Shown: positions 45,954 through 56,240, counted from the stretch's first letter. The stretch is 64,000 nucleotides of DNA from an uncultured Paracoccaceae bacterium (GCA_947493745.1 CANLSM010000004.1:186001-250000); one strand, 5' to 3'. The notes: a model not told the origin generated them from the letters alone. Program-made: numbers and translations.

Positions 45954-45968
45954 TTAACTGACAGTTAA
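45954..45968. promoter_or_regulatory. CtrA-like box TTAA-N7-TTAA
   Basis: TTAA-CTGACAG-TTAA exactly matches the spacing of the full CtrA site of alphaproteobacteria. It lies 5 bases beyond the aspS stop, and 300 bases upstream of the small peptide gene. In this AT-richer stretch a chance match is possible. Confidence 0.4.
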
Positions 45969-45972
45969 CAGG

Positions 45973-47751
45973 TTATTCACTTGGAATGAGGCGCAATCCG
46001 AGGTCCCGCAGCTGCTCGTTTGTCGCCTCGCTCGGGGCCTGCATCATGAGGTCCTCGGCACGCTGGTTCATCGGGAACATGATGACCTCGCGGATGTTCT
46101 CGGCATCGGCCAGAAGCATCACCATACGGTCCACACCCGGAGCAATGCCCGCGTGCGGCGGCGCGCCATAGCGGAAGGCGTTGAGCATACCGCCAAAGTT
46201 CTCATCGACGAACTCGCGTGAATGCCCGACCTTTGCAAAGGCCTCATACATGATCTCGGGTTTGTGGTTCCGAACCGCGCCCGAGCTGAGTTCGACCCCG
46301 TTGCAGACGATATCATACTGATAGCCCAGCACGTCGAGCGGTGCCTGGCTCTGCAAGGCCTCCAGCCCGCCTTGCGGCATCGAGAACGGGTTGTGTGAGA
46401 AATCGAGCGCGCCGGTTTCCTCGTCTTCCTCATACATCGGGAAATCGACGATCCAGCAGAAATCGAACCGGCCCTCTTCGGTTAGCCCAAGCTCCCGCCC
46501 GATCTCGTCACGCGCCTTGCCTGCGACCGCCTGAAACGCGGACGGCTTACCACCGAGGAAGAACGCCGCATCCCCGACACCGAGGCCAAGCTGCTGACGG
46601 ATCGCCTCGGTCCGCTCCGGCCCGATGTTCTTGGCCAGCGGTCCGGCGGCCTCCATGCCCTCACCGTCCTCGCGCCAGAAGATGTATCCCATCCCCGGCA
46701 GACCTTCTTTCTGGGCAAAGGAGTTCATTCGGTCGCAGAACTTGCGGGACCCGCCGCCGGGGGCGGGAATGGCGCGGATTTCTGTGCCGTCCTGCTCCAA
46801 AAGCGAGGCAAAAATCTTGAAGCCCGAGCCCGCGAAATGTTCACTGACAATTTGCATCCTGATCGGGTTGCGCAGGTCCGGCTTGTCGGAGCCGTACCAG
46901 AGCATCGCATCGCGATAGGCAATGCGGGGAAATTCGGGCGTGACAGGACGACCGCCGCCGAATTCCTCGAACACGCCGCGCATCACCGGCTCGATCACCT
47001 GAAAGACGTCTTCCTGTGTGGCGAAGCTCATCTCCATGTCGAGCTGGTAGAACTCACCGGGCGATCGGTCGGCGCGCGGATCCTCGTCCCTGAAACAGGG
47101 TGCGATCTGGAAATAGCGATCAAAGCCCGCAACCATGCAAAGCTGCTTGAACTGCTGCGGGGCCTGCGGGAGGGCATAGAACTTGCCCGGATGCAGACGG
47201 CTCGGCACCAGAAAATCGCGCGCGCCCTCAGGGCTTGAGGCCGTCAGGATCGGGGTCTGAAACTCGTTGAAGCCCTGCTCGGTCATGCGGCGGCGCAGGC
47301 TGGCGATCACCTTCGAGCGCAGCATGATGTTGTCATGCAGCTTCTCGCGGCGCAGATCGAGGAAGCGGTAGGTCAAGCGGGTCTCTTCGGGATAATCGAG
47401 ATCGCCGAAAACCGGCATTGGCAATTCGTCGGCAGCACCCAGCACTTCAAGATCGCGGATGAAAACCTCGACCTCGCCGGTGGGGATGTTCGGATTGACC
47501 AGTCCCTCGTCGCGCGCCTTCACCTCGCCATCGATGCGGATCACCCATTCGGAGCGGACTTTCTCGACATCCGCAAAGGCTGCACTGTCAGGATCGGCCA
47601 GCACCTGCGTCACGCCATAGTGGTCGCGCAGATCAATGAACAGGATACCGCCATGATCGCGTACCCGGTGCACCCAGCCCGACAGCCGGACGGTTTGCCC
47701 GACATGGGTCTTGTTCAGATCAGCGCAGGTATGCGAGCGGTAGGCGTGCAT
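45973..47751 (-). CDS. aspS: Aspartyl-tRNA synthetase
   Basis: A 592-residue class II synthetase, usual for bacterial AspRS with the GAD insertion. N-terminal OB anticodon-binding domain (about 1-110), motif 2 in [19 protein letters not shown] and motif 3 GVDRMVML near the C-terminus. The gene charges tRNA(Asp); whether it is discriminating or also charges tRNA(Asn) cannot be decided here. It lies alone on the minus strand, with a DUF900 hydrolase upstream. Confidence 0.97.
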   Translation of the reverse strand: MHAYRSHTCADLNKTHVGQTVRLSGWVHRVRDHGGILFIDLRDHYGVTQVLADPDSAAFADVEKVRSEWVIRIDGEVKARDEGLVNPNIPTGEVEVFIRDLEVLGAADELPMPVFGDLDYPEETRLTYRFLDLRREKLHDNIMLRSKVIASLRRRMTEQGFNEFQTPILTASSPEGARDFLVPSRLHPGKFYALPQAPQQFKQLCMVAGFDRYFQIAPCFRDEDPRADRSPGEFYQLDMEMSFATQEDVFQVIEPVMRGVFEEFGGGRPVTPEFPRIAYRDAMLWYGSDKPDLRNPIRMQIVSEHFAGSGFKIFASLLEQDGTEIRAIPAPGGGSRKFCDRMNSFAQKEGLPGMGYIFWREDGEGMEAAGPLAKNIGPERTEAIRQQLGLGVGDAAFFLGGKPSAFQAVAGKARDEIGRELGLTEEGRFDFCWIVDFPMYEEDEETGALDFSHNPFSMPQGGLEALQSQAPLDVLGYQYDIVCNGVELSSGAVRNHKPEIMYEAFAKVGHSREFVDENFGGMLNAFRYGAPPHAGIAPGVDRMVMLLADAENIREVIMFPMNQRAEDLMMQAPSEATNEQLRDLGLRLIPSE

Positions 47752-47817
47752 CGGTTAGGCCCTTTCGGCTTTGACTGGCGTCATCAGCCGCCGATACACC
47801 GCGCACCGCCCGCGATG

Positions 47818-48864
47818 TCAAGAGGCGCGCTGGCCGTTCAGCGCAATCGCGGACAAATCCCCCCAGGCCTCCATGAATTCAGGCCGGGGCTGATCGACCA
47901 GATGCAGACCGTTCTGGGCCACGCGGGTCGGGATCGCATTGCGGTCAATCGCGCCTTCCAGCGTCATTGCCAGATCACGACAGAAAACGCGGTCATGCAC
48001 ATACCAGCTGTGCGGAAAATTTCCGCCATTCCAGTCGGGCGGCGGCGCGAGCCTGCGAAAGTGTTCGCCGCAATTCACGTTGACGGTCTTGGAATGGGCA
48101 AGGACTGGTGTTCCGACGCGACCGACGCGCGGCGAGACCCCAAGGCGCTTGGCATTCGACACGCCCAGCACATGATCGAACGGGTTCTGGTAGTTGGTCA
48201 GCCGCATGATCCGCCTGAAGAGAGGTTGCGAGCCCTGGGCATCCGCAGACAGGCTGTCAGCCGAGATATCCGCACTGATGAAAGCCACCTGGCCGACCCT
48301 CCAGTCACTTGCAAAGAGGTTGCCCAGCTTGTTTGTCCGGCCGAAATCGAGGCTTTCGCGGAACGCCCTGTGGACGACATAGGCACCTGCCGAATGAGCC
48401 AGCACATGCACATTGGTCTCGCATCCCGCCTTTTGCCCGCGCATCAGTGGCACGAGGCCCTTGGTGACCATCTGCCCGGCGACCTCGGCACCATCGCGAC
48501 GATCCTCGATATAGTTGAGCACATGGTTGTCGCTCGGCCAGTCAAAACCCACAACAACGCCCTTCCAGCCCTCCGCCTCAAGATTGCGCTGCAGGATACG
48601 CTGGGCCGCAAGGGCCGCCGCCATGGTCACCTTGAAGCCATGGACGAAAACCAGAACGTCGCCTTTCGGGCTGACCGATTTGGGATTGTGACGATCATCG
48701 GCCCGTTCCTGCACGGATTTGAACCAGCCCGGCGTGCTCGGGGCAACATGGGCGGGTGTCGGAACGGTGACGTTGTCGGGGATTCGCAGGTAACGGGCCG
48801 GACCGGGCTCGGCATCGAACCTGTCACCGGTCTTGCGGCGTGCCGTGATCATAAATGTATCCAT
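47818..48864 (-). CDS. DUF900 alpha/beta hydrolase
   Basis: A 348-residue hydrolase. DVLVFVHGFKVTM is the oxyanion-hole region and VLAHSAGAYV is the nucleophile elbow (GHS-A-G form replaced by AHSAG); RRDGAEVAGQM and the C-terminal FPHSWYVHD supply candidate Asp and His. DUF900/esterase-like family. There is no signal peptide. It is the only gene between aspS and carB. Substrate unknown. Confidence 0.82.
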   Translation of the reverse strand: MDTFMITARRKTGDRFDAEPGPARYLRIPDNVTVPTPAHVAPSTPGWFKSVQERADDRHNPKSVSPKGDVLVFVHGFKVTMAAALAAQRILQRNLEAEGWKGVVVGFDWPSDNHVLNYIEDRRDGAEVAGQMVTKGLVPLMRGQKAGCETNVHVLAHSAGAYVVHRAFRESLDFGRTNKLGNLFASDWRVGQVAFISADISADSLSADAQGSQPLFRRIMRLTNYQNPFDHVLGVSNAKRLGVSPRVGRVGTPVLAHSKTVNVNCGEHFRRLAPPPDWNGGNFPHSWYVHDRVFCRDLAMTLEGAIDRNAIPTRVAQNGLHLVDQPRPEFMEAWGDLSAIALNGQRAS

Positions 48865-49054
48865 TGAAATCAGCTCCCTACTACAAATGAGAGGAATTCT
48901 GCCTCAAGAAGCACCGTTTGACAGTGCTCGGGCGCACAATTCGCGGCGATTTTGCGATCACGCCCGCTTTGCACCGCTATCCCCTTGCCTCTGGCTCCTG
49001 CACACCATAAACCCACGACAATTTGCGCCGATCCCATAGCTCAGCGGAGGACCC

Positions 49055-52000
49055 ATGCCCAAGAGAACCGATATCAAGTCCATCATGATCATCGGGGCGG
49101 GGCCCATCGTGATCGGACAGGCTTGCGAGTTCGACTATTCCGGCGCTCAGGCTTGCAAGGCTCTGCGTGAGGAAGGGTATCGGGTCATTCTCGTGAACTC
49201 CAACCCGGCAACGATCATGACCGATCCGGGGATGGCGGATGCCACCTATATCGAGCCGATCACGCCAGATGTGGTCGCCAAGATCATCGAGAAGGAGCGC
49301 CCCGATGCCCTGCTGCCAACCATGGGCGGGCAGACAGGCCTCAACACGGCGCTGGCGCTCGATGATCAGGGCGTGCTGGAGAAGTTTGGCGTCGAGCTGA
49401 TCGGTGCCAAGCGGGCCGCCATCGAGATGGCCGAGGACCGCAAGCTTTTCCGGGAGGCCATGGACCGGATCGGGCTTGAAAACCCTAAGGCGACGATTGC
49501 CAACACCATCGAGGAATGTCTGGACGCCATCGACTATGTCGGCCTGCCAGCGATCATCCGGCCTGCCTTCACGCTGGGCGGCACCGGCGGCGGGGTCGCC
49601 TATAACCGCGAGGATTACGAGGCGATCTGCCGCTCTGGCCTCGATGCCTCGCCGGTCAGCCAGATCCTGATCGACGAGAGCCTTCTCGGCTGGAAAGAGT
49701 ACGAAATGGAGGTGGTGCGCGACACCGCCGACAATTGCATCATCGTCTGCTCGATCGAGAATGTTGATCCAATGGGCGTGCATACAGGCGACTCGATCAC
49801 TGTGGCTCCGGCTCTGACACTGACAGACAAGGAGTATCAGATGCTCCGCAACGCCTCGATTGCCGTGCTGCGCGAGATCGGGGTGGAGACCGGCGGCTCC
49901 AATGTGCAGTTCGCGATTGAACCCGACACGGGCCGTATCGTGGTGATCGAGATGAACCCGCGGGTGTCGCGCTCGTCCGCGCTCGCCTCCAAGGCGACAG
50001 GGTTTCCGATTGCCAAGATCGCGGCCAAGCTGGCGGTGGGTTACACGCTTGATGAGCTTGACAATGACATCACCAAGGTGACGCCGGCGAGTTTTGAGCC
50101 GACGATTGACTATGTCGTCACCAAGATCCCGCGCTTTGCCTTTGAGAAATTCCCCGGCTCCACCCCGTCGCTGACCACAGCGATGAAATCGGTCGGCGAG
50201 GCGATGGCCATCGGACGGAGTTTTCAGGAAAGCGTGCAAAAGGCGCTCGCCTCGATGGAAACCGGCCTGAGCGGTTTTGACGATATCGAGATCGAGGATA
50301 TGGATGTGGACAAGGATGCCGCGATCACGGCAGCCCTTTCCAGGCAGACCCCGGACCGGCTGCGCTATATCGCGCAGGCCATGCGCGAGGGGTACGGTCT
50401 TGATCAGATCCACGCCGTAACAAAATTCGATCCGTGGTTTCTGGAGCAGATCAAGGGGATCGTCGATTGCGAGATCCAAATTCGCGAAAATGGCCTGCCT
50501 GCCGATCCCGAAGGTCTGCGCGATCTGAAGATGATGGGCTTCTCAGATGCCAGACTTGCCACGCTGACCGGCAAAACCGAAAGCGATGTGCGCCATATCC
50601 GGCAGCGCGCGGGCATCACGGCGGTCTTCAAACGGATCGACACCTGCGCGGCAGAGTTCGAGGCGCAGACACCTTACATGTATTCGACCTACGAGGCCGA
50701 TGCGATGGGAGAGGTAGAATGCGAGGCCCGGCCAAGTGACGCGAAAAAGGTGGTCATTCTCGGCGGTGGCCCGAACCGGATCGGTCAGGGGATCGAGTTC
50801 GACTATTGCTGTTGCCATGCGTGTTACGCGCTGACCGATGCGGGCTACGAGACCATCATGGTCAACTGCAATCCCGAAACGGTTTCGACGGATTACGACA
50901 CGTCTGACCGCCTCTATTTCGAGCCGCTCACCATCGAGACGGTGCTCGAAATCCTGCGGGTGGAGCAGGAGAACGGCACGCTTCACGGCGTGATCGTGCA
51001 GCTTGGCGGACAGACGCCGTTGAAGCTTGCCAATGCGCTGGAAGCCGAGGGCATTCCGATCCTTGGCACCTCGCCGGACGCGATCGATCTGGCCGAGGAC
51101 CGCGAGCGGTTCCAGGCGCTGCTGAACAAGCTGGGGCTGAAGCAACCGGTGAACGGGATTGCGCGCTCCGGTGAGGAGGCCTTCAAGATCGCCGCGCAAG
51201 TGGGATATCCGCTGGTCATACGGCCATCCTATGTCCTCGGCGGCCGGGCGATGGAAATCGTGCGGGATGACGAGCATCTCGAACGCTACATCCGGGAGGC
51301 CGTGGTCGTCTCGGGTGACAGCCCCGTGCTGCTCGACAGTTATCTCGCTGGCGCAGTCGAGGTCGATGTCGACGCGCTCGCCGATGGAGATACGGTCCAT
51401 GTGGCCGGCGTCATGGAGCACATCGAGGAAGCAGGCGTGCATTCCGGTGACAGTGCCTGCTCGCTTCCCCCCTACTCGCTCGACAAGGAGATGGTGGACC
51501 GGCTGAAGGCGCAGACCGAGGCACTGGCCAAGGGGCTGAATGTGGTCGGGCTGATGAATGTGCAATTCGCCATCAAGGATGACGAGGTCTATGTGCTGGA
51601 GGTCAACCCCCGCGCCTCGCGCACGGTCCCCTTTGTGGCCAAGACGACCGGCTCTCCGATTGCCGCGATTGCGGCCCGGGTGATGGCCGGTGAACCGTTG
51701 AGCGCGCAGACCCTGGCCTCACCTGACACCGATCATATCGCGGTGAAGGAAGCGGTGATGCCCTTTGCCCGTTTTCCCGGTGTCGACACGCTGCTTGGGC
51801 CGGAGATGCGCTCGACCGGCGAGGTCATGGGCCTCGACAAGACCTTCTCGCGCGCGTTCCTGAAATCCCAGCTTGGCGCAGGCACCGATCTGCCCAAGTC
51901 GGGCACGGTTTTCATGTCGATCAAGGATGCCGACAAGGGTCCGATCATGGAAGAAGCGGCGCGCACCGTATCTGAGCTTGGCTTCCACATGCTGGCGACC

Positions 52001-52297
52001 CGCGGCACCGCGAAATGGCTGGAGACCCTGGGGATCGAGGCGGAAGTGATCAACAAGGTCTATGAAGGACGCCCGGACATCGTGGACCGGCTGAAGGATG
52101 GCGGTGTGCAGTTGCTCTTCAACACCACCGAAGGGGCACGCTCCATTGCGGACAGCCGCGAGATCCGCTCTGTCGCGCTCTATGACAAGATCCCCTATTA
52201 TACGACAGCCGCCGGATCCCGCGCCGCCGCTCGCGCCATGAAGGATCGGGCAACAAGCGATTTCGGCGTTATGGCACTGCAGGAATTTGCGAGCTGA
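49055..52297 (+). CDS. carB: Carbamoyl-phosphate synthase large subunit
   Basis: A 1080-residue enzyme making carbamoyl phosphate for pyrimidines and arginine. Two homologous halves each hold an ATP-grasp domain (P-loop-like [10 protein letters not shown] in the first, [13 protein letters not shown] in the second) and the C-terminal MGS-like regulatory domain begins near residue 940 ([17 protein letters not shown]). carA is not in the window. It has a good AGCGGAGGACCC ribosome site before ATG 49055. Confidence 0.97.
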   Translation: MPKRTDIKSIMIIGAGPIVIGQACEFDYSGAQACKALREEGYRVILVNSNPATIMTDPGMADATYIEPITPDVVAKIIEKERPDALLPTMGGQTGLNTALALDDQGVLEKFGVELIGAKRAAIEMAEDRKLFREAMDRIGLENPKATIANTIEECLDAIDYVGLPAIIRPAFTLGGTGGGVAYNREDYEAICRSGLDASPVSQILIDESLLGWKEYEMEVVRDTADNCIIVCSIENVDPMGVHTGDSITVAPALTLTDKEYQMLRNASIAVLREIGVETGGSNVQFAIEPDTGRIVVIEMNPRVSRSSALASKATGFPIAKIAAKLAVGYTLDELDNDITKVTPASFEPTIDYVVTKIPRFAFEKFPGSTPSLTTAMKSVGEAMAIGRSFQESVQKALASMETGLSGFDDIEIEDMDVDKDAAITAALSRQTPDRLRYIAQAMREGYGLDQIHAVTKFDPWFLEQIKGIVDCEIQIRENGLPADPEGLRDLKMMGFSDARLATLTGKTESDVRHIRQRAGITAVFKRIDTCAAEFEAQTPYMYSTYEADAMGEVECEARPSDAKKVVILGGGPNRIGQGIEFDYCCCHACYALTDAGYETIMVNCNPETVSTDYDTSDRLYFEPLTIETVLEILRVEQENGTLHGVIVQLGGQTPLKLANALEAEGIPILGTSPDAIDLAEDRERFQALLNKLGLKQPVNGIARSGEEAFKIAAQVGYPLVIRPSYVLGGRAMEIVRDDEHLERYIREAVVVSGDSPVLLDSYLAGAVEVDVDALADGDTVHVAGVMEHIEEAGVHSGDSACSLPPYSLDKEMVDRLKAQTEALAKGLNVVGLMNVQFAIKDDEVYVLEVNPRASRTVPFVAKTTGSPIAAIAARVMAGEPLSAQTLASPDTDHIAVKEAVMPFARFPGVDTLLGPEMRSTGEVMGLDKTFSRAFLKSQLGAGTDLPKSGTVFMSIKDADKGPIMEEAARTVSELGFHMLATRGTAKWLETLGIEAEVINKVYEGRPDIVDRLKDGGVQLLFNTTEGARSIADSREIRSVALYDKIPYYTTAAGSRAAARAMKDRATSDFGVMALQEFAS

Positions 52298-53171
52298 TCA
52301 GGGCGGGGTCGGGGCCGTTTTCCCGACCTCGAAATAGCCGACAAGGCCGCCCTGTCTGCCGTCAGATCGGCTGAAATCGGCTTCATAGGTGCCAGCGGCA
52401 ACCTCGGCCTCATTGCCAAAAAACATTCCCGTGACATCCGCGTCTGAAACCGTCGTGTTCAGGCTTGTGCCGCCAACAGTCCATTCGACACCCAGATCGC
52501 CATCAAAACGAGAGCCGTCGAGGCGACCGTTCTGCAATACGACAACCAGATCGTAGTTCCCACCGATTGACCCGCTCTTGTAGACTTCACCGACGACATC
52601 ACCGGTCAGAAAATCGACCTCGAGCCGCGAGGTTCCGATCTCAGTGTATACTTCCGCATCCCCATCAAAGACGACGGCAATAGATCCCAGACCGTTAGTG
52701 TCGTATGTGGCGCCGGATTTCCCCACAAAGGCCGATGTCGCGCTCGCAAAACCCGCGACGCCCGATGTCTGAAACCCCAGCCCCTCTGAAAGCCCGCTCG
52801 CATTGACCGCGAAAACGGTTTCAAACAGGTTGTAGTCCGTCGACGTGATGCCGTCGCTGGTCACATAGTCCAGTCCTTTTCGCTCGAAATTCATCTTCTC
52901 GCCGTTGATCTCGGCGATGAAGCGATCTCCGGAAAGAAACTCGATGAATGCGACCCCCGCGCTCGACAGACGCTTGCCCGTCGGTCTCTCTCGCGCTCAC
53001 AAAATAGAACGGAAACTCGCGGCCCTCGAAGCTTGCCTTGGAGATCGGCGCGCCGGTTGCAAACTGTTGCGGCGGCACTTCGGGCCCGAGACGCGAGTTG
53101 GTGTTGTCGCCACCACCGGCGCAGGCCGAAACGAAAACAACAGATGAAATAATCCAGATATTCGAGTTCAT
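52298..53171 (-). pseudogene. TbpB-like surface lipoprotein, frameshifted in a (TC)4 tract
   Basis: The start is ATG 53171: a lipoprotein signal MNSNIWIISSVVFVSAC with Cys17, then a Gly/Asn-rich linker and SKASFEGREFPFYFVSARE. In the next frame the protein resumes as LSSAGVAFIEFLSGDRFIAE and continues through FFGNEAEVAAGTYEADFSRSDGRQGG, the end typical of transferrin-binding protein-like beta-barrel proteins (TbpB_B_D). The two frames meet at a run of TCTCTCTC (52985-52992). One extra TC pair, or one base removed, would restore one reading frame of about 290 residues. So this is either a recent frameshift, a base-call error, or a slip-prone (phase-variable) surface lipoprotein. Confidence 0.75.
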
Positions 53172-53489
53172 GACGCTTCCCATCATTTGATTGAAGGACC
53201 GGAACTCAAAAAACCAATGACTGTCATTTGTTCGTTGCCAGCGCAACAAGCCTAGAATGTGTCATGATCGTGGCATTGAGGGGAAAACCGGCAGATCTTT
53301 CCCGGTTTCAGTGCGAAATCACCGGTGCATAAACAATCCGACGAAGGGCTGTTGTCGCTTCGTTGACTGACCCGCCTTTCCCGTCCCTTGAGACGTGCGG
53401 GGAGGAAGGTCAGACGTTCAATACCTGACTTTGGTCGGCTCAGGTATGACAGGTGAGGGTCGCGGGAGGCACAGGCCTGCGGCCCTCAT
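53172..53489. other. Intergenic stretch with small hairpins
   Basis: Upstream of the frameshifted lipoprotein and downstream of the CII-like gene, about 320 bases with no gene seen. It contains AAACCGG/CCGGTTT (53285-53308) and ATACCTGA/TCAGGTAT (53421-53447) inverted repeats, the latter within 70 bases of the CII-like gene's stop and possibly part of its 3' end, but without a T-run. Confidence 0.4.
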
Positions 53490-53975
53490 CTATTTTGCGG
53501 TCTCATCTTCGAGATGCAGCTTCATCGCCATGAGAACCTGCTGGATTTCGCTGGTCTCGCGCAAAAGCCGCTTTGCCTCGTTCAGCGTGATCACACCGTC
53601 ATCAATGGAGTCGTTGTATTCCGCCATCAGGGTCGCGAAGCGCTGCGAGAGGCGAACGACATCGGTGTTGAGCGCCCCCTCCTGTTTGACCTTGGTGCCG
53701 TCATAATCAAAGACGATCATCTTGAGATCCGCCAGCGCCTTTGTCACGAACGGGAAACTGGCCTGCTGTTCAAGTGCCGCCACAACGTCAACCGGCATGA
53801 ACCGGTCCGCGTGCTCGGGCGCGGTCGAGAAATATCGGCCCAGGGTCGCCTTGGACTTGCCGGAAATCCGGCAGGCGGCCTCATATCCGAGGTCCTTGAT
53901 CAGCGCCTCGGTGTGAGATTTCAGGAATGCCGCTGACGGAGCTTCGGTTTCGACAGCCTCGCTGGTCTCGCTCAT
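53490..53975 (-). CDS. CII-like DNA-binding protein, conserved hypothetical
   Basis: A 161-residue protein. An N-terminal acidic region precedes AACRISGKSKATLGRYFS, which looks like a helix-turn-helix as in phage regulatory CII/Xre-like proteins, then RFMPVDVVAALEQQASFPFVTKALADLK and a helical C-terminus. This gene is not near any phage gene. I see a promoter about 75 bases upstream. The family is common in Rhodobacterales; function unknown. Confidence 0.6.
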   Translation of the reverse strand: MSETSEAVETEAPSAAFLKSHTEALIKDLGYEAACRISGKSKATLGRYFSTAPEHADRFMPVDVVAALEQQASFPFVTKALADLKMIVFDYDGTKVKQEGALNTDVVRLSQRFATLMAEYNDSIDDGVITLNEAKRLLRETSEIQQVLMAMKLHLEDETAK

Positions 53976-54054
53976 ATACTAACTCTCCCACTCATGGGGG
54001 AAACGCCCAGACCATTTCCCCTTATTCGCCTCGCCCCCGCTTGGCATTAATCCA

Positions 54055-54082
54055 ATTGTCACATAGCGCGCTCCTTTGTCAA
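54055..54082 (-). promoter_or_regulatory. Promoter upstream of the CII-like gene
   Basis: On the minus strand, a perfect -35 TTGACA (54077-54082), a 16-base spacer and -10 GACAAT (54055-54060, 4/6). The start would be about 54048, giving a leader of about 70 bases before ATG 53975. Confidence 0.55.
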
Positions 54083-54194
54083 AGGCTGGCGCTATCGAAT
54101 TGCCGGTTTGCAGACCTAACCCCTTTGCGTCCGGCAAGCCTCGGTGGGGGCGCGGAGTGGGATCGAGGCCCATTTCTTAGTCCGCCTCTCACAA

Positions 54195-54242
54195 CCGGGA
54201 TTGCAGGCCTCTTCACCTACCCACAACGGCCTGCAGTCCCGG
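54195..54242. repeat. 15-base inverted repeat in the tdk leader
   Basis: CCGGGATTGCAGGCC (54195-54209) and GGCCTGCAGTCCCGG (54228-54242) pair at 14 of 15 positions plus one G-U, with an 18-base loop. It ends 46 bases before the tdk start codon. No T-run follows, so it is not a standard terminator; it may be an RNA hairpin in the leader or a protein site. Confidence 0.6.
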
Positions 54243-54288
54243 CTTCCACCTCTTGACGCCGGTCCTTCATCTTTGCACAAGGCGGGCC

Positions 54289-54867
54289 ATGGCCAAGCTT
54301 TACTTCAACTACTCCACAATGAACGCCGGCAAGAGCACGTCGCTGCTGCAGGCCTCCTATAATTACCGCGAACGGGGGATGGAGACCTACCTTCTGACGG
54401 CCAATTTCGACGACCGGTCGGGGCCCGGACGGATTGCGAGCCGGATCGGCATCGACGATGGAGCGGACACGTTCGGAGAGACCTCGGATCTGTTTTCAAT
54501 GATTGCGGACCGTCTGAATGCAGGGCCCGTCGCATGCGTTCTGGTGGACGAGGCGCAATGGATGACGGACGTGCAAGTCTGGCAACTGGCCCGTGCGGTC
54601 GACGACCTGTCGGTCCCGGTGATGTGCTACGGACTTCGCGTTGACTTTCAGGGCAAGCTCTTTCCGGGCTCCGCCACTCTCCTGGCCTTGGCTGACGAGA
54701 TGCGCGAGATCCGGACAATCTGCCATTGCGGCCGCAAGGCTACGATGGTCGTTCGCCTCGGTGCAGACGGAAAGGCGTTGCGGGAAGGTCCACAGATCCA
54801 GGTCGGCGGCAACGACACCTATGTTTCGCTCTGCCGTCGGCATTGGCGGGAACAAGTCGGGGACTGA
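54289..54867 (+). CDS. tdk: Thymidine kinase (type II)
   Basis: A 192-residue thymidine salvage enzyme. P-loop STMNAGKST, Walker B-like VDEAQW, lasso FDFQGKLFPGS-type VDFQGKLFPGS, and a zinc ribbon CHCG...CRRH near the C-terminus. ATG 54289 (MAKLYFNYSTMNAGKS) is the usual start. It converges on the hydroxyacid dehydrogenase gene. Confidence 0.96.
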   Translation: MAKLYFNYSTMNAGKSTSLLQASYNYRERGMETYLLTANFDDRSGPGRIASRIGIDDGADTFGETSDLFSMIADRLNAGPVACVLVDEAQWMTDVQVWQLARAVDDLSVPVMCYGLRVDFQGKLFPGSATLLALADEMREIRTICHCGRKATMVVRLGADGKALREGPQIQVGGNDTYVSLCRRHWREQVGD

Positions 54868-54871
54868 ACGC

Positions 54872-55843
54872 TCAGACCACCCGCGACGGCATTGGTTTGC
54901 CGTCGAAGAACGCCTCCAGATTGTCGACCGCCAGCATCCCCATCGCCGTGCGCGTCTCGATCGTGGCGGACCCGAGATGCGGCAACAGGCTGACATTGTC
55001 GAGGGCGAGCAATCGTTCGGGCACCTGCGGTTCATTCTCGAACACATCCAGTCCGGCGCCCGCGATGCGCCGGTTCTCAAGAAGATCGATCAGCGCGGCC
55101 TCATCAATCACATCGCCGCGCGCGGTGTTGATCAGATAGGCGCCGGGCTTCATCATCTCCAGCAGGTCCCTTGAGATCCGGTGACGGTTTTCAGCCCCTC
55201 CGGGGATATGAAGCGAGACGACATCCGCCTCGGCCATGACTTCCCCCATGGTTGCGCAGGCCCGTGCCTCGGGGACTTCGGGATCTGCGACCGGCGAACG
55301 GTTGTAATAGATGATTTTCATGCCGAGACCATGATAACAGCGCCGCGCCATCGCACGTCCGATACGGCCCATGCCAATGATGCCCAGCGTCTTACCCTGC
55401 GGCGACACACCAAGACAGGATGTCGGACCGAAACCCTGCCAGTCACCCCGCCGCAACATGCTTTCGAACCGCCAGGTGCCACGAAGCACGTTGAGCAGAA
55501 GCGTGAGCGCAGTATCCGCTGTGGCCTCCGTCAGGACACCGGGCGTGTTGCTTATCGCGATCCCGGCGGCTTTCGCGGCCTCAAGGTCGAAGTTGTTATA
55601 GCCCACCGCAAAATTCGCAATGATCCGGGCGCGAAGAGCGCCACCTGCTGCAAGGACATCTTTCGAATACGGGTCGGTGACAGTGCCAAGAAGACCGTCT
55701 GCCGATTGCAGCGCTCCGATCAACTCCGCATTGTCGAACTGGTGGTCATCGATGTTCAACTGGACATCGAAAAGCGCTTCAAGCCGCGCCTCGACAGCTT
55801 CGGGCATCCGGCGGGTGACGATAACTCTGGGGCGTTCGCTCAT
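54872..55843 (-). CDS. 2-hydroxyacid dehydrogenase (glyoxylate/hydroxypyruvate reductase-like)
   Basis: A 323-residue D-isomer-specific dehydrogenase. Nucleotide motif GMGRIGRAMA, substrate Arg in NTARGDVIDE, Glu in FENEPQVPE and His in LLPHLGSAT are all present. It is most like the GyaR/GhrB group that reduces glyoxylate and hydroxypyruvate. ATG 55843 (MSERPRVIVTRRMP) is the family start. csaA lies 7 bases upstream on the same strand. Confidence 0.92.
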   Translation of the reverse strand: MSERPRVIVTRRMPEAVEARLEALFDVQLNIDDHQFDNAELIGALQSADGLLGTVTDPYSKDVLAAGGALRARIIANFAVGYNNFDLEAAKAAGIAISNTPGVLTEATADTALTLLLNVLRGTWRFESMLRRGDWQGFGPTSCLGVSPQGKTLGIIGMGRIGRAMARRCYHGLGMKIIYYNRSPVADPEVPEARACATMGEVMAEADVVSLHIPGGAENRHRISRDLLEMMKPGAYLINTARGDVIDEAALIDLLENRRIAGAGLDVFENEPQVPERLLALDNVSLLPHLGSATIETRTAMGMLAVDNLEAFFDGKPMPSRVV

Positions 55844-55850
55844 ATCGGCC

Positions 55851-56189
55851 TCAATGCATCCGGGCCCCATCGGGAACCGGGTGATCGGGCCGCAGCAGGA
55901 CAATGCCGTTTGCATCATCGGCCGCACCGAGCACCAGCACCTCGGAGAGAAACTTGCCGATCTGGCGCGGCGGGAAGTTGACGACTGCCAGCACCTGCCG
56001 CCCGATCAGCGCCTCAGGCGTGTAGTGGTCGGTTATCTGGGCCGAACTTTTCTTCTCACCAATCTCGGATCCGAAATCCACCCAGAGCTTGATCGCTGGC
56101 TTGCGGGCTTCGGGATAGGGCTCGGACCGGGTCACTGTTCCGACTCTTATATCGACCTTCAGAAAGTCCTCGAAACCGATCTCAGCCAT
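55851..56189 (-). CDS. csaA: CsaA-like tRNA-binding (export chaperone) protein
   Basis: A 112-residue OB-fold protein of the tRNA-binding-domain/CsaA group: DFLKVDIRVGTVTRSEPYPEARKPA, FGSEIGEKKSSAQIT, and QVLAVVNFPPRQIGKFLSEVLVLG. CsaA in Bacillus has chaperone activity in protein export and binds tRNA. It is upstream of the dehydrogenase gene by 7 bases. A terminator separates it from the phasin gene. Confidence 0.87.
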   Translation of the reverse strand: MAEIGFEDFLKVDIRVGTVTRSEPYPEARKPAIKLWVDFGSEIGEKKSSAQITDHYTPEALIGRQVLAVVNFPPRQIGKFLSEVLVLGAADDANGIVLLRPDHPVPDGARMH

Positions 56190-56202
56190 ATGCCGTCCTC
56201 AC

Positions 56203-56240
56203 AAAAAAACGCTCTCCCTGAGAGGCAGGGAACGCGTTTT
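56203..56240 (-). terminator. Intrinsic terminator of the phasin gene
   Basis: Minus-strand stem of 12 positions (one mismatch, one G-U; arms 56209-56220 and 56226-56237) with a 5-base loop, followed by seven T (A-run 56203-56209). It lies 20 bases after the phasin stop. Confidence 0.8.

Larger units (their letters stand above)
45651..45972. other. AT-richer intergenic region with palindromes, upstream of the small peptide gene
   Basis: No convincing gene. It holds a perfect palindrome CTCTGATATCAGAG (45926-45939), inverted repeats CGTGCC/GGCACG (45882-45901) and TACCCA-CATT-TGGGTA (45753-45768), and a CtrA-like TTAA-N7-TTAA (45954-45968). A promoter for the small peptide lies at 45687-45716. 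It is markedly less GC-rich than its surroundings. It could be a long regulatory leader or contain an unannotated RNA. Confidence 0.55.
53976..54288. other. Divergent intergenic region between CII-like gene and tdk
   Basis: About 313 bases with no gene seen. The left part carries the minus-strand promoter at 54055-54082; the right part carries the long inverted repeat at 54195-54242 in front of tdk. Short open frames here have no family-like content. Confidence 0.5.

Noticed and set aside
47335-48867. A 510-codon plus-strand frame
   Set aside because: Antisense to aspS and the DUF900 gene; no ribosome site or family motif.
48865-49054. A TTGACA upstream of carB as a promoter
   Set aside because: No acceptable -10 at 16-18 bases could be found, so it was not called.
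48977-50479. A 500-codon minus-strand frame
   Set aside because: Antisense to the start of carB, whose protein is clear; no family resemblance.
53490-53975. Evidence of a prophage from the CII-like protein
   Set aside because: No other phage-like gene is near; the protein appears to be a chromosomal family member.
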